From positions 18,435,094 through 18,499,093 of the forward strand of contig CM063255.1 of NCBI GenBank assembly GCA_032158295.1: a DNA stretch of 64,000 nucleotides, written 5' to 3'. Every line of letters begins with the position of its first letter. Within the stretch, counting starts at the first letter, position 1. Positions 1 through 14,109 of this stretch are shown here, in pieces. The translations under genes were made by a program, and so were the position numbers. The notes below the pieces were generated by a model. The model had not been told where the DNA came from. It searched no databases and was given only the letters and a program-made list of their open reading frames with translations. This DNA comes from Pycnopodia helianthoides. Lineage: Eukaryota > Echinodermata > Asteroidea > Forcipulatida > Asteriidae.

Positions 1-2000
1 GTAGAATCCTCATCATCCCCTGGGCCTGCATAGCCTGCATACTGGTGATAACTCTGCCCTTCGACATTATGTCAACCAGACACATATTTGTGGTTTGCGT
101 AATAGGTCATTGTCGAAACTACGGCATCAGTTTGGGCTCCGGCTTACACTCTAAAAATAACTCCAGGGTCAGAATTGACCCGCTGACCTGGTTGCTCCAA
201 GGGTGCCTGACTCACTTGTGGGACAGTGTGACCCGGATCTGTGTCAAAATGACCCAGAAATGGATCAAACTGACGCAGAGTCAGAGTTAAAATCCCCCTT
301 TTTAACGAGTTTCCGGATCAGCATGACACAGTCTGGGTCAGACCCCCAGGGACCTGGAATTCTGACCACGACTTCTGACCTGTGAGTGTTTCGTGTGTAT
401 GCCCGATCCGCCTGTTTGAAGCCACGCTCCGAAACAAAGCGCACATTTGCAAAATAACTGACTGAGCCTATAAGTCCATGATTTCGAAAAGGGCCTGGGG
501 CGTGTCCGAGGAGACAGTTTATCCTAGGATCACGTGCCGCTCTGTACGTGCGACCCCGCAGGTGACAACATTACTAGACTTGATTGAGTCCCCGTCACCG
601 CAGTGTTCCCACCTTTTTGTTGAATCGGGGTGAATTATTTTTCTTGTTGGCAGATTATGATTCGATTCTGACCCCAACCGGCCGCAATTTTTTTCGTACC
701 ACACTTGAGACAGGGGGTCAACAGTGAAGGGATCCGGGAAAGCGCCCATACCTTACGCGTATATGCATTGGCTCTAGTGTGGTACGGAAAAAAATCGCCA
801 ACCGGACCACCCCTAACCCAACCTATACTTAACACAGTTTGGCTCCAACGCTTATCGGTGAGGGTCCTTTCTCTATGGTATACATTTTTTGTAAGGCATT
901 GAGTGGCGTTTTTCTTTATAGGATTTACACACCAAACTGGCTTTTACCTTTGACCCGTAACTTGCAAAGTCTAGTTGTTTAATTAAAAGATGACATGCCA
1001 TAATATTCGCCCTTGAGAAGTAAAAGAATGGATTTTAGCTTTAATTACACAAACAAACTTTTGCCAGCGTTGCAGTTGAAAGAACCAATGCCCGATCGTG
1101 AGACCAATGCTGGCCCAGTGACTATTACGACTGGGTAACCAATAACATGATAAATCATTCATCGAGGTAAAAACAAATTAAGAAAGAAATATGGGCATAA
1201 CTTCTCTTTTTTCCACATTCGGTGAAGCAAACTTTGACTTTAAGTGTATCGCGCGCGGAAGGAAGGATTTTCAGAGCTTGCTATTAAACTGATTCGACCA
1301 GATGCATCAGTGAAAGATCAAAAGACATCATGTAGTAAATCAGCCAAACTAATTATGTTGTAATACTTTTACTTCAAAGAGGATTAAAAGGTATTATACA
1401 GAATTGGTAGAACTGACAAAACAGTCGCAGAAAAAGTTCATGTTTTGTGTGATTAACCATATACATGAAATAACAAACCTGTGAAAATTTGAGCTCAATT
1501 GGTCATCGAGGTCACGAGAAAATAGCGAAAAGAGACCTGATGAGTTTTCTGTTTTTCAAACATCGAGTTTATTATCGCGCTAGATAATAAACTATTGTTT
1601 TATTCACTTCTCAGAAACGACAGCACTTTAGGCAGAAATATTTTAAGGGACCCTTTCTACCATTACTTACTTTAAATCATGTAAGTTATGTGTGAATCTG
1701 TGAACATTTGTGTTTTTCGATCTTACCAATAGTGTACAGGGCCTTTAAGAGGGTGTACTTCAAGCTGTACAAGAGGAAAATAGTGTGTTAGAGCATGGTG
1801 CACACAAAAGAAGACGGGGGACCGGACTGGTATCGTGTAACCCTTTTCCGAAATTCATCCGCCAATGTTGAAACATTTCGAAAAGATCCAAAACAAAGTG
1901 GCAATAAGATTAAATAGTTAAACTATCTAAACAAAGTAGTTATGGATGACAGGAGTTTGTAAACACGTGAAAATTTTAAGATTAAACCCACTGTGTTCCT
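1..2000. other. Intergenic, no gene seen; degenerate repeats
   Basis: I see no coding exon here. Positions about 150-370 are rich in GGGTCA/TGACCC words in both orientations and look like a degenerate MITE. Positions about 677-815 contain an inverted repeat with arms of about 30 bases (left arm includes TTTTTTTCGTACCACACT, right arm is its near complement) around a loop of about 75 bases. Positions about 1388-1750 look like a TIR element of the TTAAAGG superfamily (see the copies at 3502 and 59402). Open frames here are short and lack splice context. Confidence 0.5.
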
Positions 2001-5000
2001 CTTGTATACAGAAGTACCCTCCTAAAGCCCTCAAAAGAACACCTGAGGTACCAAGCAGACACAATAGAGGGGGTAACCACCATGCCCCATATCAAAACAC
2101 CAAATGTAGATTGTTGAATTACTGTACGGACTCGGAAAAGATTGAGTTACTGCCTAACCATGACAACTTACACCATCCATTCTAGTATTATATAATTCTT
2201 TTTACAAGTTTCCATAGAACTGTAAATGCAATGAAACCATTCATTGATGCGGGATTCCGATGGTTCGGGAAAGACCAGTGAAATGCTAAGTTTCAGTAAC
2301 CTTTAATCTTATACATCCACAAACAGTCCCTATGTGGACACGGTCCCTAACAGCAAATGAGAGTGTCAATAACTGAACAATATTGGGGTCCGGCGATGTT
2401 CCTTCCAACCTCGGTTTGGATACTATTATATTTCAAGAGAGAAAACCTACAGAAAAGAAACATTAAAACGTGTTTTTTTTTTCAAGCAAAATGTCATGTA
2501 CATGTACACACAGACGTCTGGCGGTCCCTAATGTGGATACAGTCCCTATACATAATAAGTGACATCAATATCTATGTTCGAAGCAGCGACCCCTTAATGA
2601 ACAGGCTGCTTGGCTAGGAAATAAAGCTGCAAATTAAGACCTTTTGTTTATCAAATATCAAGGTACACTTTGAAAAGACAAAGTTCAAGACTGGGGAATA
2701 GGCCTGCATTGATGGACTCGTAACGGTGAAAATATGTAATTAAAAGTCTATAACTTTAAAGTACAGATGAATGAAATTATTTTCACTAATATTTTATAAA
2801 GAAGGCAATCGAGATAAGTAGGTACGTCTTCTTGTTTGTAAAAAAAAACCAAGTTATTAAGTTCTTTTATGATTTTGGTTCAGGACAATTGATTTGGATT
2901 TGTTATTAAATTAAATGTCACACTTGGCGGCAATGGTTTACATAACTGTACTGGAGAAGCATTTGGATATTTCAAGAGAAAAAACCTACAGAAAAAACAT
3001 TTTAAAATGTTTTTCAAGCTAAACTTCAAGTACACACAAACGTCTGACGGTCCCTATTAGGTGGATATAGTCCATACAACAGCATATAGCCGACATAAAT
3101 ATATATGCCAATAAATTGAGAAACAATGAGCTTGCTATCAAGAATTTGAGAGATTTTTTACGGGTTCTGATGTATTTAACATTGCATTTGGCAAGCAGAA
3201 ATTTGTTACTTTGTCCTCTGATGTTATTCTCACAGAACCAACGCATACCATATCATGGACTAACTAACCTATATTTGCTAATTGATGTTCTCTACGGTAT
3301 ATACATTTGCTGCTCGATACTGGGCATGTTGTGTGCCCCCCCCCCTCTTTATTGTGTCTTCATTGTGTGGTTGGAATCTCATAAATTCTTCTCAGGGGCG
3401 TACTTTTGTACAAGAGAAAAATAGTGTATGGGAACCGTTGGCGGGGGGATACCCTCTGTATGGTGGCCCTTTGAACATATATTTTACGTGAATATATACT
3501 TAAAGGAACATTACAGAATTGGTTTTTGCTTACAAAACAGTTGCTGGCAGTGTAAGCACTTGATGTAATCCACCATATACATAAACTGACAAACCTGTAG
3601 ACGTTTGAGATCGATCGGCCATCTGGGTCACGAGAAAATAGTGAAAAACCGATTACACATTTGCATGAAATCATATAGATTCATCGAATGAATAAAACGC
3701 TCATTTCCAATCGGAAAATTAGTTTATTCATTTCTCATCAAATATGGCGTTTCAGACAGAAATATTTCAAGGGATGTTTTTTACTTCCATCATCATTAGA
3801 CCGTGTAAGTTTTATGTAAATCTGTGATAAAAAAGTATATTTACCAGTTTTTTTCTTACCAATTCTGTAATGTTCCTTTAAGTGTTACATAATGATGAAA
3901 CCGTTCATGGTGGGATTCCGATGCTTCGGGAAAGACCAGTGCAATGCTAAGTTTCAGCAGCCTTCAAATTACGCGCCCTCAATGAGTGATACGGTCCCTA
4001 ATGGGCTATAGGGACACGGTCCCTAACGGAAAATGAAAGTGTCAATCACTTAACAAAATTAGGGTTTCAGGCATTCTGCTTTCAAACCTCGGTTTTGGAT
4101 ACATGTATTTCAAGAGATCAAAACAACCTAGGCCTCTATAACTGTGTGTCAAGCTTTGAGGAATTGCTTGAAATGTTCATCAATTTTAGGAAATTTTAAT
4201 AAGGAGACAAATTTGTTTGTGTAAATAATTGTTTGTTATGCAGAAACTATAATCTATAGAATTCCAACACCATTAGATACCATGTCTGGATGGGGCAGGG
4301 GGCGCGTATATCGGGCACGGTATCTGTGGTGTTGGAATTCCGTAGATTGGTTTCTGCCTAACCAGGACAACCAACACCATCCATTTTGATGTTATATACT
4401 AATTCCCAGTGCATAATTGTAGACGTAACAGGTAACCATTCGTTATGGGATTGCAATGCTTCGAGAAAGACCAGTGAAATGCCAAGATACACTGCCTTTA
4501 AGCCCGTATACATTTTGGTCACGGTCCCTAACATCATATAAAACTGCCTATCACTCAACCAAATAGGGTTAGGCAGTTTTCCATCCGACTTCAGTTTGGA
4601 TACATTTATCTTATAGGAGAAAAAGTAAGACAACAATTAGACAAATTCCCCTCGTGCTTTCAGGAAACGCTTAAAGTTTAGTCCTTTTGACTTTGAGACA
4701 ATTTTGTTCAAGAAGACACGCTTTCTGGTATAATTATTATGCTGTTCATCTTGAATTTTATTTTAAGAACTTCGAATTTACAAAACATTTAGGGCCTACT
4801 TCTAAGTTACTACAAACTTGACTGAAATTACGTATTAATCCCAAGTATCTGGTGAAATCGTTTCGCCAGGTGGTATTTCATTTTAAAGAACCAATCAAAC
4901 AAAATGCAATGTTGTATTATTTTAAAGTGATGGTCGGCCGGCCACAGTTTTAACGTTTGACTTTTTAACACAACAAGATCTGAATGACAGGTCCAAAACG

Positions 5001-7910
5001 TCACCATTTCCTCTCTTTTTTTCTCGGCAGTCACGGACTGTGACACTGCAAACGTTTTTTTGAAACGATGTTTCATGTTAATTCAAACACCACAAATCAA
5101 CAATTTCTCAAAAAATACACCAATTATGCTACCAATAACGGAAGCGTAGTGCCGCCAACTTCTTATAGATTCAGTAAAATCATTAATGAGGCTAGAAGAC
5201 TTTGAAATGCCACTTATTGTTGTTAACTGCCTGCAGCATGAATTCCGTGCTAAATGTGGTGTGGTAAATTATCGTGAACGAACATGATAGTAAGCGTGTA
5301 CGTGACACGATAAGAGCGGATTTTGTTTATTCATGTTGCGGTATTGTGCACTTTCGTAACCAATGATGTATGGGGGAACTAAATTTTTGGTAGGGCGGAG
5401 GGGTGATGGGGTTACCCGCGAAAAACACTTTTGCCTGCCAATGGGCCTTATCTGCGAGGGCATTGGTTTACATGAACTAGTTTTTGCATCAGCAAGTAAC
5501 GGAGTTTTTTTTTTTCATTGGTTCTCATGTGTTTAATACTGCATTTCGCAAACAGAGTAAATTGTGTTTAAAATGCATTACGTCGGATGTTGCTTTGAAT
5601 TAGTCACAATGAACCATGGCATACCAGGTCATAGGTTAGCCAGTCGGTTTGCTTGTCGAGGTACTGTGCTGTTTCGGAATTCTATAGATTGAGTACCACG
5701 TAACAATGACAACCAAAACCATCCATTTAAGTGTTACATAATGACGAAACCGTTCATGGTGGGATTTCGTTGCTTCGGGAAAGACCAGTGCAATGCTAGG
5801 TTTCAGCAGCCTTCAAATTACGCGCCCTCAATGAGTGATACGGTCCCTGGGCTATAGGGACACGGTCCCTAACGGAAAATTGAAAGTGTCAATCACTAAA
5901 CAAAATTAGGGTCAGGCAACTTGCTCTCCAAACTCGGTTTTGGATACTTGAAGAGAAATACCTAGGCCTATAAAAGAAATTACTGAAAAAATGTATGTCA
6001 AGCTTTCAGGAATAGCTTGAAACGTTTATCAAATTTAGGAAATTTTAATAAGAAGACACACTATTTTGTGTAAATAATTGTTTTTTATGCAATAAATTAG
6101 TAAAATTTCATTAACGACCAATTTAAAGAATTTCCGTCCTTTTTTCCCTCTTTGATTTTAAAAGTCTTTGATTTAATGTCGATGAGGGTTTTTGTTTCTG
6201 TGCTGGCAGTGGTCTGGAGAAATTTCTTACCAGTTCCATGAAGATATAATTATTTCTACCTCCATGCTAGTTCTAACTATACAACGTTGTATTTGACAAG
6301 CAGAATGCTGGAGTAAATTGCATTTAAAGACCAATACTTTGTCCCTTGAACAATGAGACAAGGCATACTACATCACAAGATAAACCCTCAGTTTGATTGT
6401 TGAAGTACAGTGGTTTTAGTAACCATGACAATACAAACAATCCTTTTTAGTGTTATAGAAGTCCAATTATTTGTGTACATACAATTGTAAGGATGTAATG
6501 ATGGCATTCACTGTGGTATTCCGGTAGATCGGAAAGGACCGGTGAAATGCTATAAGATGTGCGAGATCAGAAGTTTTTGACATGCGCCCACAAAGTGTTG
6601 TTACGGTCCCTAAGTCACGGTCCATAAAAGCACTTGGAAGTGGTTACCACTGCACCAAATTCGATTCAGGCAGTTGATTCTACAATCTCAGTTTAGATAC
6701 ATTCAAAAAATAGCACAATATTCCATTTAGTACACAGAGAGCCACCAACATTGTTATTCTTGTACTCTGCCTTAATTAATCGGGCCACCTTCATAATCAT
6801 TTTCATTGTCTTGTTCCTATCTGCAATAACAATAAAACATACGGATTCTAATGATACAGTTCAGGGACCAGACTAATTTGCCTCACAGCCTCGGTTTGGT
6901 TACATTGTTTTCAATATAGAGAAACAACAGGATGGTGGTACCGCGTAGATGCAAGCATTACACAAAGAGCATTGAAATAGGAACAAATTAATTTGCGTCT
7001 TGGCAGCGCAAGAAAGGATTTAAATGGGTTGCGCAGTATTGGTTTGCTAACGAGTGCAAATTTTGTCTGTTTTTGAAGGCATAAACCTTTGTTTAATAAC
7101 TTCGGGAAAACATACAATCACACCCAAGTGTGTAAACACCTGCAATAGGGGAGCTACTGTGGCCCTCTTTTGTTTGTACGTACATTTTTGGCAACAGCTC
7201 CCATTGGTTTTGTACACACTTTCCAACTGGGTATCTTCACCCAACCAGGGACCCTGCTGTTCTATGGTCCCTTTATTGGTTATAATCGAGATTAAGCTAC
7301 AGATCGTCCATGGTTCATCATAGAGTTACACTATGACTATACATTTTGTTGTGACATGCGTGAAAACCTATAGGAAAAAGAATTTCAAATGTTTTTCAAG
7401 CTAAATTTCATACACACAAAAACGTCTGACGGTCCCTAATGTGGATACGGTCTCTATAACAACATATCATATAGGCGGCATTTAGATATTTCAAGAGAAA
7501 AAAACCTACAGAAAAAACATAAATATCTGAAAATGTTCGAAGCAGCAACCCCTGAACAGGCTGCTTGGCTAGGAAATAAAGCTGCAAATTAAGACCTTTT
7601 CTTTATCAAATCAAGGTACAGTTTGAAAATACAAAGTTCATTGGGGGAATAGAACTACACTGTTGGACTCACAGTGAAAAGGGTAATTAAAGGTCTATGA
7701 CATTAAAGCACTGATAGATGAAATAATTTTCATTTATATGTTATAAAGAAGGCAATCTAGATAAGTAGGTACGTCTTCTTGTTAATAAATAGAAACAAAT
7801 TGTTAAGCTCTTTTATGATTTTGGTTAAGGAATTTGGTTGGGATTTGTTATTAAATTAAATGTCACAGTTGGAGGCAATGGTTTACATAACTGTACTGGA
7901 GTAGCACAGT
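2000..7910. repeat. Mosaic of diverged segmental duplications
   Basis: Two long direct repeats stand out. About 2580-2962 is repeated at about 7535-7905, sharing the run from the GAACAGGCTGCTTGGCTAGG region through TTATTAAATTAAATGTCACA. A second module, with ATTCCGATGCTTCGGGAAAG and two GGTCCCTAA words, occurs at about 2240-2400, 3900-4090, 4430-4600, 5740-5960 and 6500-6700; the 3900 and 5740 copies are almost identical. I see no credible exon. It looks like repeated local duplication of a 1.5-2 kb unit followed by decay. Confidence 0.6.
3502..3885. mobile_element. MITE with TTAAAGGAACATTACAGAAT inverted termini
   Basis: The left end reads TTAAAGGAACATTACAGAAT and the right end is the reverse complement (ATTCTGTAATGTTCCTTTAA). 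A second, well-preserved copy in reverse orientation lies at about 59402-59790. Internal sequence includes a conserved segment about 'acaaacctgt...tttgag...gtcacgagaaaatag' that is shared with related, more diverged elements near 1388, 10687, 16660, 28911, 30590, 43430 and 52130. No coding capacity, so a non-autonomous DNA element. Confidence 0.65.
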
Positions 7911-8761
7911 TGGCATCGTCCGTGCGGCGCAAAGTTTTGTTATGGGCCAACGTGAAGTCTACAGTTTGCCCAACAAACCGCACCCTCCGTTCTCATTCAA
8001 GGCCCATAACTATCATGACTTTCACCTTTTGCGACTCACCCCCATCGGACTCCATCGTGACTTGAGTTGGGTTTTCTAGCAGGGAAACAATAACCGTACT
8101 AGTGTGTTCATGCGCTCTGCTCTCACCAGAACACCGTTCATCATACGGACGCACATGCATTTATTTCTTAGAATCTTTGGACCATTTTGAAACCCAAGAT
8201 GGTCACCAAAATTCGAAGGATTTATCTTTTTAAGGACATAATAAATCGGTCAAAAACATTTTGCCACACATTAAAACTACATACCCTATACTTCGTAACT
8301 TTCTTTAGCAACCAGCTAGCAATCCATGTTGCAACCATTAGGATTTGTCATGTACCTTTCTAAATGCCAACACTATATGAGTACACCCCAGTAAATATAT
8401 AGAGACTGAAACATGCACACCTTCCCCCCACCCCCTCTCTCTAAAACTTGCACGATTCACCCGCAAGTTCAAACTGGTACTCTGAAATACTTTCACTGCC
8501 ACTCTGTTCACTCAAGTTCACCATTATAAACTCAACATGAATATATGGTTAAAAAAGTTGGAGGGAAAGCAAAATCTGCCCCTCGAGCCCGCCCCCAGCC
8601 CCTTTTCCTTTTTACAGCTTCTCCAAATTAATTAACCCCTCTTGTCGATTAATTAAATAATTTGTAAGGTTTTTAGAATTTCTTCTGGGTTGGAATAACA
8701 TGTGTTATGGTATACAGGGCCTATATATCAGTACCAGTCTGTTGAGACCATACACCGTTTG

Positions 8762-9112
8762 AGAATGAGTGTTATCTTTGAATTCCGTATTTCGAAGATG
8801 TGTTATCTTTGAATTCCCTGATTCGAAGATGTGTTATCATTGATTTCAATATTTCCAAGATACGTTATCTTCGATTTCAATATTTCCAAGAAATGTTAAC
8901 AATGATTTCAATATTTCCAAGATATGCTATCTTTGATTTCAAAATTTCCAAAATATGTTATCAGTGATTTCTGTATTTCCAAAATATGTTATCAGTGATT
9001 TTTGTATTTCCAAGATATGTTATCAGTGATTTCTGTATTTCCAATATATGTTATCAGTGATTTCTGCATTTCCAAGATATGTCATCAGTGATTTCTGTGT
9101 TTCTGACAAATA
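8762..9112. repeat. Tandem array, about 31-bp unit, ~11 copies
   Basis: A unit resembling TGATTTCTGTATTTCCAAGA followed by TATGTTATCAG is repeated head to tail with divergence increasing towards the left end (GAATTCCGTATTTCGAAGATG variants). No coding potential. It is a minisatellite in the gene-poor left part of the window. Confidence 0.75.
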
Positions 9113-9468
9113 TAACTCTGAAAACCGTAATAACTAGTGTACAATTCTGTATTTCTATGATAAATTATCTCGGTAACGCAGTAACATGATGGTCATATAC
9201 GCTTCCGTAGTACAGACCATTTCACTTTCACTTTGTGTAACAAATTTCCCTGCTTTTTCATTTGCTACAATATTACAGCGAATTTCAGTATTTCGCACAT
9301 TTCGGAAAATATAGCACTTGAGGTTAATCTACAGATCTTCCATGGTTCATCATAGCGTTACAGATGACTGTACATTTTGTTGTCACATGCGTCATGAGTT
9401 CATGCAAATGTTGAATGTAGTTGCGTAACTTCGTCCACGCAGCGCACTAAAAGGAACAATGGCTAAGC

Positions 9469-9672
9469 TTCGCTCGGCCCCAGCGGCCTATCCATGCAGG
9501 ACCGCTGGGATGGGCTAATCAGCTTGCACAGATTCTTGTTTAGGAAGTGCGTCATGCGTGCAGTGCTTGCAGTGTGAGTGTGATGCATGATGGGACTGAG
9601 CATTAACGTTAACGATACGTTTGCCCATCCCAGCGCCTTTGGTTTTAAGGCAAGGCGCTGGGGACGAGCGAA
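9469..9672. mobile_element. Mutator-like MITE, copy 1 (9-bp TSD)
   Basis: A 204-bp element beginning TTCGCTCGGCCCCAGCG and ending in the near inverse CGCTGGGGACGAGCGAA. It is flanked by TGGCTAAGC (9460-9468) and TGGCTAAAC (9673-9681), a 9-bp duplication with one mismatch. The interior contains ATTAACGTTAACGATACG and no ORF. A second copy in inverted orientation is at 17730-17941. A 9-bp duplication is typical of Mutator-like elements; assignment to that superfamily is inference from TSD length only. Confidence 0.7.
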
Positions 9673-10686
9673 TGGCTAAACCGGGATAAGCTATGTCTAG
9701 AGAGGGCGCTATGTTAGGTTAACGGTCATGACAACAATACCAATACCGAGGAAAGTTTAATTTTCTGCCCAAGAGTCATACCTAGATTTTCGTTATGGGT
9801 CTTTGGGAAAATGGGACAATGGGAGAGGGTTAAGGTACATATATCATTGAATATATTGAGTTTATTAAAACACATACTGACAATTGTAAATCTTCAAAGT
9901 TCTCTGCAGTATAGAATTGAAGTCATCCTATTGTAAATATTGGTCGACGTCAGAATCAAGGTTTTAGTGGCTGATGGCTCGTGTCAGTTCTTCGGCTGGT
10001 CTGAGCTTCAAATAACCCTTATTTGCTTCCAACCCAAGATCTTCTATATATAACACTGTACGCAGTTGTTTTTCTTCTTTACTTGACTACGGGCCATGCT
10101 CCTCAGACATTTGTTTTTCATTTACAAATTTTCATGATTGTTTTTTGCTGTTAATAAAATTAATGATCAGAGTACGAGGCCAGGAACGTTGTTTGTGGAG
10201 AAAAAACTTAGAGATTCAAGATGGTAGGCCTATCGCTGCGACAAACTTTATCAAATTTACTGAAAAATCTAACTTCAAGCTTGAACTCTCAAAAATATAC
10301 GGTGGGAACCATTACATGCAAATCGTTACAAATAATTGTATGATTTCTGTTCAAAATTACACACTGGTCCTTGTGGAATGTCATAAAATTCATGTACTAA
10401 CGCAGTGCGCTATAGAAAACAATGGCTAAAGTGAGGAAAACAGAGCCGAGCGAGGGCGTTATGCCAACTTAACGGTCACGGTTTAAAATACGGACAACTC
10501 GAAGTGCCATCACGTGATTCAGGCCTCGATGGTGTCAAACTTATACGCCATAATTGTATAGGATTTGGTTGGTTAGAGTCTAGGATGCTGGTTTCTCCTT
10601 GAGCGCCTTACCGAACCGAGCCGATGCGTTGGTGCTTGCCGAGGCCAATTTAATTTGTTTCGATTGTCAGGTGAATTGTGTCAATA

Positions 10687-11140
10687 CACACTTAAAGACA
10701 CTGGACACTATTGGTAATTGTCAAAGACCAGTCTTCTCACTTGGTGTATCTCAACATATGGATAAAATAACAAACCTGTAAAAACTTGAGCTCAATTGGT
10801 CGTCGAAGTTGCGAGATAACTATGAAAGAAAAAACACCCTTGTCACACGAAGTTGTGTGCTTTCAGATGGTTGATTTCGAGACCTCAAATTCTAATTCTG
10901 AGGTCTCGAAATCAAATTCGTGGAAAATTACTTCTGTCTCAAAAACTACATTACTTCACAGAAAGTCGTTTCTCACAATCGTTTATAGTAGCAGCTCTCA
11001 TTTTGGTCTTTACCAAGTACGTTTTTATGGTAGTGTATCTCTTGAGTAATTACCTAAAGTATCCCCTGTCTTTTTACCTAATGAACAAAGTTGAGTTTCT
11101 TTCACTATTAATTTTGCTCTGTCGAGGTTAAAGTGTTTAA
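10687..11140. mobile_element. MITE with an internal perfect hairpin
   Basis: Starts around CTTAAAGACACTGGACACTA and carries the TTGAGCTCAATTGGTC module shared by the TTAAAGG superfamily. At 10871-10915 a perfect hairpin has a 17-bp stem (TTGATTTCGAGACCTCA and its complement) with an 11-base loop. A relative on the opposite strand at about 30590-30870 carries a different hairpin (AGGCTTCAGGCATGAAGCCT) at the same relative place. Apparent ORFs across this element have no splice or homology support. Confidence 0.5.
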
Positions 11141-12198
11141 TTTCAGGGCATAACGGAAAACATAAACAAAACGTATTGTCGCCATTCTACGGAATGACTC
11201 ATCGACCTCGGTCTTATCAGTATCCGGCTCCTAAACACGACAACTGCCTTTCTCTCTTTAAAAGTGCAGGACAAAGTCCACAAATATCTGCCCTTATTTA
11301 CCAATTCGTTATTAATTCTCCCGAATTTATGCACTTTCGTATCATTCAGTACAAGCGGCTCTTATGTAGCCGCCATTTTGTGTAGTAACCACCAACGAAC
11401 AGTGACTATATATACATGGTAAGTGTGATTCTTTCTGCACAGTTCAGCTTTGATACAATTTTCCCCCGTGATATGGTTTGGAAAACACAGAAAAACGTTT
11501 TCAATGTTAATTGTGATAAATGGTGACAATTGAAACAGCATCAACGGCTCGCCTCTACTGAACTTTTTGCAGAATGGTATAAAACCATTTTCATTCTATT
11601 TATTTTGTCTGTGGTGAAACATCGTGGGAACTAATTTCTTGTTAAAGGGCACTATTTGAGCAGATAGCAGTTAGGCCTGTCAGAGGGCTCATGTATTTTG
11701 TGTCGTGGTAGGAATACTCCTCACATGAAATTGTGAACCCTCCAACGAGTTTGGAAAAACGTAACTCCCTTCCGTTGTCAGAAGTTTTTTTCCCCCGTAG
11801 GTTAAAAGGGTTTGTTTTGCATTTTCAACGATTTCTTCATCTAAGTGTGTTGCTATGTCCATATATTACCTGTGTGAATTTTAGCTTGTTTGTTTGCTTA
11901 ATAAATTAAATGTTTATGATTTGGTGCATCTACCATCGACAATTGACACAAAATTGTCAGACCGTTTTTGCAGATTTTTTGTCCTGCCCTTTCTAACCAA
12001 ACCACTGTCCCATGTTGATTGACACCCCCTCTACACGTGCGGCATGATCCAGCTTACAATCTTATGGCATATTATGAGCTGACCAGTGGGTACGATGTGG
12101 TTAAGACAATGGAAATATTAAAATATGTCAGCATGTGCTGACAACGTGACTTGTTTGAGGGTTTTTAGGCCTGCTACGAAACAGTGGCTTCTCATCTA

Positions 12199-12578
12199 CA
12201 GGTTATCAAAATCTTCACTGTCTGGTATAAATGATTTACGTTGTAGAAAAATAGTTTAAAACAACGACAACAACAACACCCACAGAAAGACTGGGCCTAC
12301 AGGTTACACAAATCTTTACTTTTCTTGTATAAATGATTTACGTTGTAGAAAAAATAGTTTAAAACAACGACAACAACAACACCCACAGAAAGACTTCAGG
12401 TTACAAAAATCTTTACTGTCTTATATAAATGATTTACGTTGTAGAAAACAAAATAGTTTAAAACAGCAACATCAACACCCACAGAAAGACAGATTATCAG
12501 AATCTGTACTGTCTTATTTGAATGATTTGCGTTGTAGAAAAATAGTTTATACCAACAACAAAAACACACACAGAAAGA
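12199..12578. repeat. Tandem array, ~97-100 bp unit, 4 copies
   Basis: Each unit holds AATGATTTACGTTGTAGAAA (near 12230, 12330, 12428 and 12521) followed by an AACAACGACAACAACA-like stretch and CACCCACAGAAAGAC. Copies diverge slightly. No gene is evident from about 11,400 to 14,900 apart from repeats. Confidence 0.7.
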
Positions 12579-14109
12579 CGTTCCAACCGTACCACCGGCG
12601 GCCTTATCGTCAATCTAGAATTAAATCGTGTGATATTTTCAAAAATTCAGCTTCAATTTATTTCCCACGGCATCAATTATTAATGACATTGGGGGAATAA
12701 CAGAATTTGTTTTAATTAAAGTATGACAAATGGTTTGTACTGCAAGAGGGCCGAAAGCGGTTTTTTTTTTTTACATTTCTAACTTTTCATTTTGCATGCA
12801 TCATTTTATTATAGGTTTTCCCGGCCAATTTAACAAAATTTTCAATCAATTTAACGCCAGGTTCATTTAATTTAGATCGAAGTTGAAATAACACGCAGAT
12901 AGTAATTCAAAAATTAAAAAGAATCATTCAATTTCATTATCCGAGCATTCTACCATCTCTTAGCTTCACTCGTCTTCATAAGAGGTGCATTCAAGTTAAA
13001 AATGTTGCAATGTTCATTCAATTTCGTCTGAAGCAGTTGCAAGGGTTAATCGTGCATTCATTTTCATCATTGGGCAAACATTTTTCAAATTCTTTCAAGC
13101 ATTTTCTTACATTAAATGCATGTCTTATTGTCTTCATTCCTATAAAAGCCTGAGCATCTCAAAGTTAACTAAAACTGCCGTTTTCAATCCGTGGATGAAC
13201 ACCTGGCTTTCTCAGATATATTTCTGTACAAGTTTTCAGACCAATAAGATGGCGGCCCGTACGAGTAACAAAAAGAAAGAATAAACATATCCGCAGCAAG
13301 AGCATATCTTATAGAATTATGAAGAAATTAAGTTTAAACTGACATTACAGTAGCCTTTGAGAAAGATCTGAACGTCAGACTCTTGTATCTTTTTTGTTGA
13401 AAGTTTGAAACAATGATTAAATGAACAAAACAAATCATTAATCCTGTTAAGTTTTTATGCTTTGTGATCCAGCTTAATTACTTTGTTACTTTCAAAGTTT
13501 GCAGCCAGCATATAATGAAAAAGGACCTTAGATGAAATTACAGATCATTTCAATTTGAATTATCACTTCATGAAAATGACTGCCCATAAACGAATAAGAA
13601 AGGAAAAACACCGTGACATGTCTTGTGCGCTCCACCGCTCTTAAATTTGAATGCTATAAAAGTGAAAAGACTCGAAAAATGTCATGCAATAATGCAAACA
13701 TTTGAGATTTGAATGCACCAAAAAGAAATAGAATGATCCTTAACGAAAACGAATGATAAAAACAAAGTCCTGATTGCCCACAAAATTAAATTGAATGCTC
13801 CAAAAAGGAAAAAGAAACCCTACTATGCCCTGGTGCGTAAAAATCGAGTGAAATCGAATTCTTGAAAATGAAAATGAACGAAAACTTTTGGAAATTGACC
13901 GGGAAAACCTATATTATTTCGCTATCACCGCGACAGACATTTAATGTATTATAGCCGCGTCGCCTAAAAATGCGCACCACACTGTAAAATAACATTGATT
14001 CAAAAAATTGCGCAACCAACATTATTGTGATGATGACGTCAGGTGAATTGGGTCAATATACACTTATTTAGGATCAAAGTGAATATCAAAGGGGCTGTGT
14101 CGTCGTGAT

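Noticed and set aside
10145..10429. 94-codon plus-strand ORF as a gene
   Set aside because: No recognisable domain, no splice context, ordinary length for chance in this composition, and it ends in repeat sequence shared with 9450 and 9700.
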